Source: DASYUM01 sp036001225
GTDB lineage: Bacteria > Methylomirabilota > Methylomirabilia > Rokubacteriales > DASRDR01
NCBI GenBank assembly: GCA_036001225.1
Contig: DASYUM010000245.1
Coordinates: 1-6,569 of the forward strand
Length of the DNA: 6,569 nucleotides
Reading direction: 5' to 3'
The notes beneath the pieces were generated by a model that saw nothing but the letters and a program-made list of their open reading frames with translations, made no database searches and was not told where the DNA came from. Both the position numbers and the translations under genes were made by a program. Of the stretch, positions 5,620 to 6,569 are shown one piece after another. How positions within the stretch are numbered: position 1 is the first letter of the stretch; every line of letters begins with the position of its first letter.

Positions 5620-6569
5620 TCAGACCCGCAGCGTCAGCCGCTCCCCCAGCATCCGATACGTCAGCAACAGGGGCACGGACGCCGCCGCGATCAGGATCGT
5701 CCCCAGGGCGGATGCCGTCCCGAAGTGGTTCGAGAAGACCTGGGTGAAGATCTCCACCGACATGGTCGCCCAGGGCCCCGAGTAGAGCAGGATCGAGGAG
5801 CTGAGCTCGCCGATCGTCGTGATCCAGGCCAGCGTCGCGCCCGAGATGATGGCCGGGAACATGAGCGGCACCGTCACCCGCCAGAACGTCCGGAACGGCG
5901 GCACCCCCAGGCTCACCGAGGCCTCCTCCACCCGGACGTCGATCTGCTGCAGCATCGCCGCGCAGGATCGCACCGGATACGGCAGGTGTCGGATGAAGTA
6001 CGACAGGAGCAGGATGGCCCAGGTCCCGGTCAGGACCAGCGGCGGGCGGTTGTAGACGATGATGAGGCCGACGCCGACCACGGTGCCGGGGATGGCATAG
6101 GCGAGCATGATCAGCCCGTCGAGCAGCGCGTGGGCCCGGGATCGCCGCCGGACGAGGAGGTAGGCGACCAGCATCCCCAGACCCACGTCGAGGACCACCG
6201 CGGCCGCGGTGAGGGCGAACGTGTTGACGATGGCCCGCGGGATCAGGTGGAAGACGGCAGCGTAGCTGGCGAGGCTGAAGCCGGCCGACATCACCGGCCC
6301 CCGGGTGGGCATCACCGAGGACACGAAGATGGTGGCAGCCGGGATCAGCGCCACCCCGACCACCAGGTAGACGAGCACGGTCACCGCGGCCCGGGCGCCT
6401 GGTGATACCCGCCGGACCTGGAGTGGCGACAGACAGACCACGTGGTAAGCGCGCCGGAAGGCGAAGTGCCGCTGGGCGAGGAGCGCCGTGGTGTTCACGA
6501 GGATCAGCAGGCTACCCAGTGTGCTCGCCATCGAGGGGTTGCCGCCCAGCTCGTTGATGAACTCGCCGT
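5620..6569 (-). CDS. ABC transporter permease, FbpB-like (ferric iron type), C-terminal part (5' partial)
   Basis: On the minus strand the frame is open from the window edge to the TGA at 5622-5620, giving 315 visible residues. An ATG at 6531-6529 exists, but the 12 codons before it are open and fit the family (GEFINELGGNPS leading into STLG), so the gene is truncated by the edge, not started there. It is the second half of a fused two-domain permease, normally about 550 residues. About 60 visible residues belong to the end of domain one. Domain two has roughly six membrane helices and the EAA loop that docks on the ATPase, at residues 214-239 (EEASVSLGVPPF through VPLMFPAI). LPYPVRS before it and GELSSSILLYSGP after it are typical of FbpB/ThiP-like inner-membrane permeases that import Fe(III) or small anions. 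The binding protein and ATPase genes are presumably upstream on this strand, beyond the right edge. It converges on the gvp-like gene with only 14 bases between stops. Confidence 0.9.
   Translation of the reverse strand, partial: GEFINELGGNPSMASTLGSLLILVNTTALLAQRHFAFRRAYHVVCLSPLQVRRVSPGARAAVTVLVYLVVGVALIPAATIFVSSVMPTRGPVMSAGFSLASYAAVFHLIPRAIVNTFALTAAAVVLDVGLGMLVAYLLVRRRSRAHALLDGLIMLAYAIPGTVVGVGLIIVYNRPPLVLTGTWAILLLSYFIRHLPYPVRSCAAMLQQIDVRVEEASVSLGVPPFRTFWRVTVPLMFPAIISGATLAWITTIGELSSSILLYSGPWATMSVEIFTQVFSNHFGTASALGTILIAAASVPLLLTYRMLGERLTLRV

Overview
This is a very GC-rich window with densely packed genes. TTG and GTG start codons are used, and long spurious open frames lie opposite the real genes. 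The gene types are a TPR regulator of the cyclase/AAA family, a metallo-beta-lactamase fold protein fused to a receiver domain, a YtcJ-type amidohydrolase and an FbpB-type ABC permease. Together with the base composition they suggest an uncultured soil or subsurface bacterium, perhaps of the Rokubacteria/Methylomirabilota type. That placement is inference; no marker gene is present.

Layout, left to right. Bases 1-1777 (+) hold the C-terminal part of a large TPR regulator whose N-terminus lies outside the window. A 93-base gap follows, with a good sigma70-like promoter (TTGACC, 17 bases, TAAGGT) and a strong Shine-Dalgarno sequence. Next, on +, come an MBL-fold hydrolase with a C-terminal response-regulator receiver domain (1871-3226), a metal-dependent amidohydrolase of the YtcJ family (3281-4867) and a 100-residue three-helix membrane protein (4882-5184). 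The gaps of 54 and 14 bases suggest that these three form one transcription unit driven from the promoter near 1800. A 175-base spacer then holds two hairpins. The second one pairs with the ribosome-binding site of an 81-residue gene (5360-5605) whose core is clearly of the gas-vesicle GvpA/GvpJ family. The right end (5620-6569, -) is the C-terminal half of a two-domain ABC permease of the ferric-iron type. It is convergent with the gvp-like gene and runs off the window edge.

The genes do not form one obvious pathway. The left part looks like signalling: a TPR regulator followed by a phosphorylation-controllable hydrolase. The amidohydrolase and the small membrane protein are probably co-transcribed with it. 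The most unusual items are the apparently solitary gas-vesicle-like gene with its sequestered ribosome-binding site, and the MBL-receiver fusion with the receiver at the C-terminus. No RNA genes, CRISPR arrays, insertion sequences or sizeable repeats were seen.
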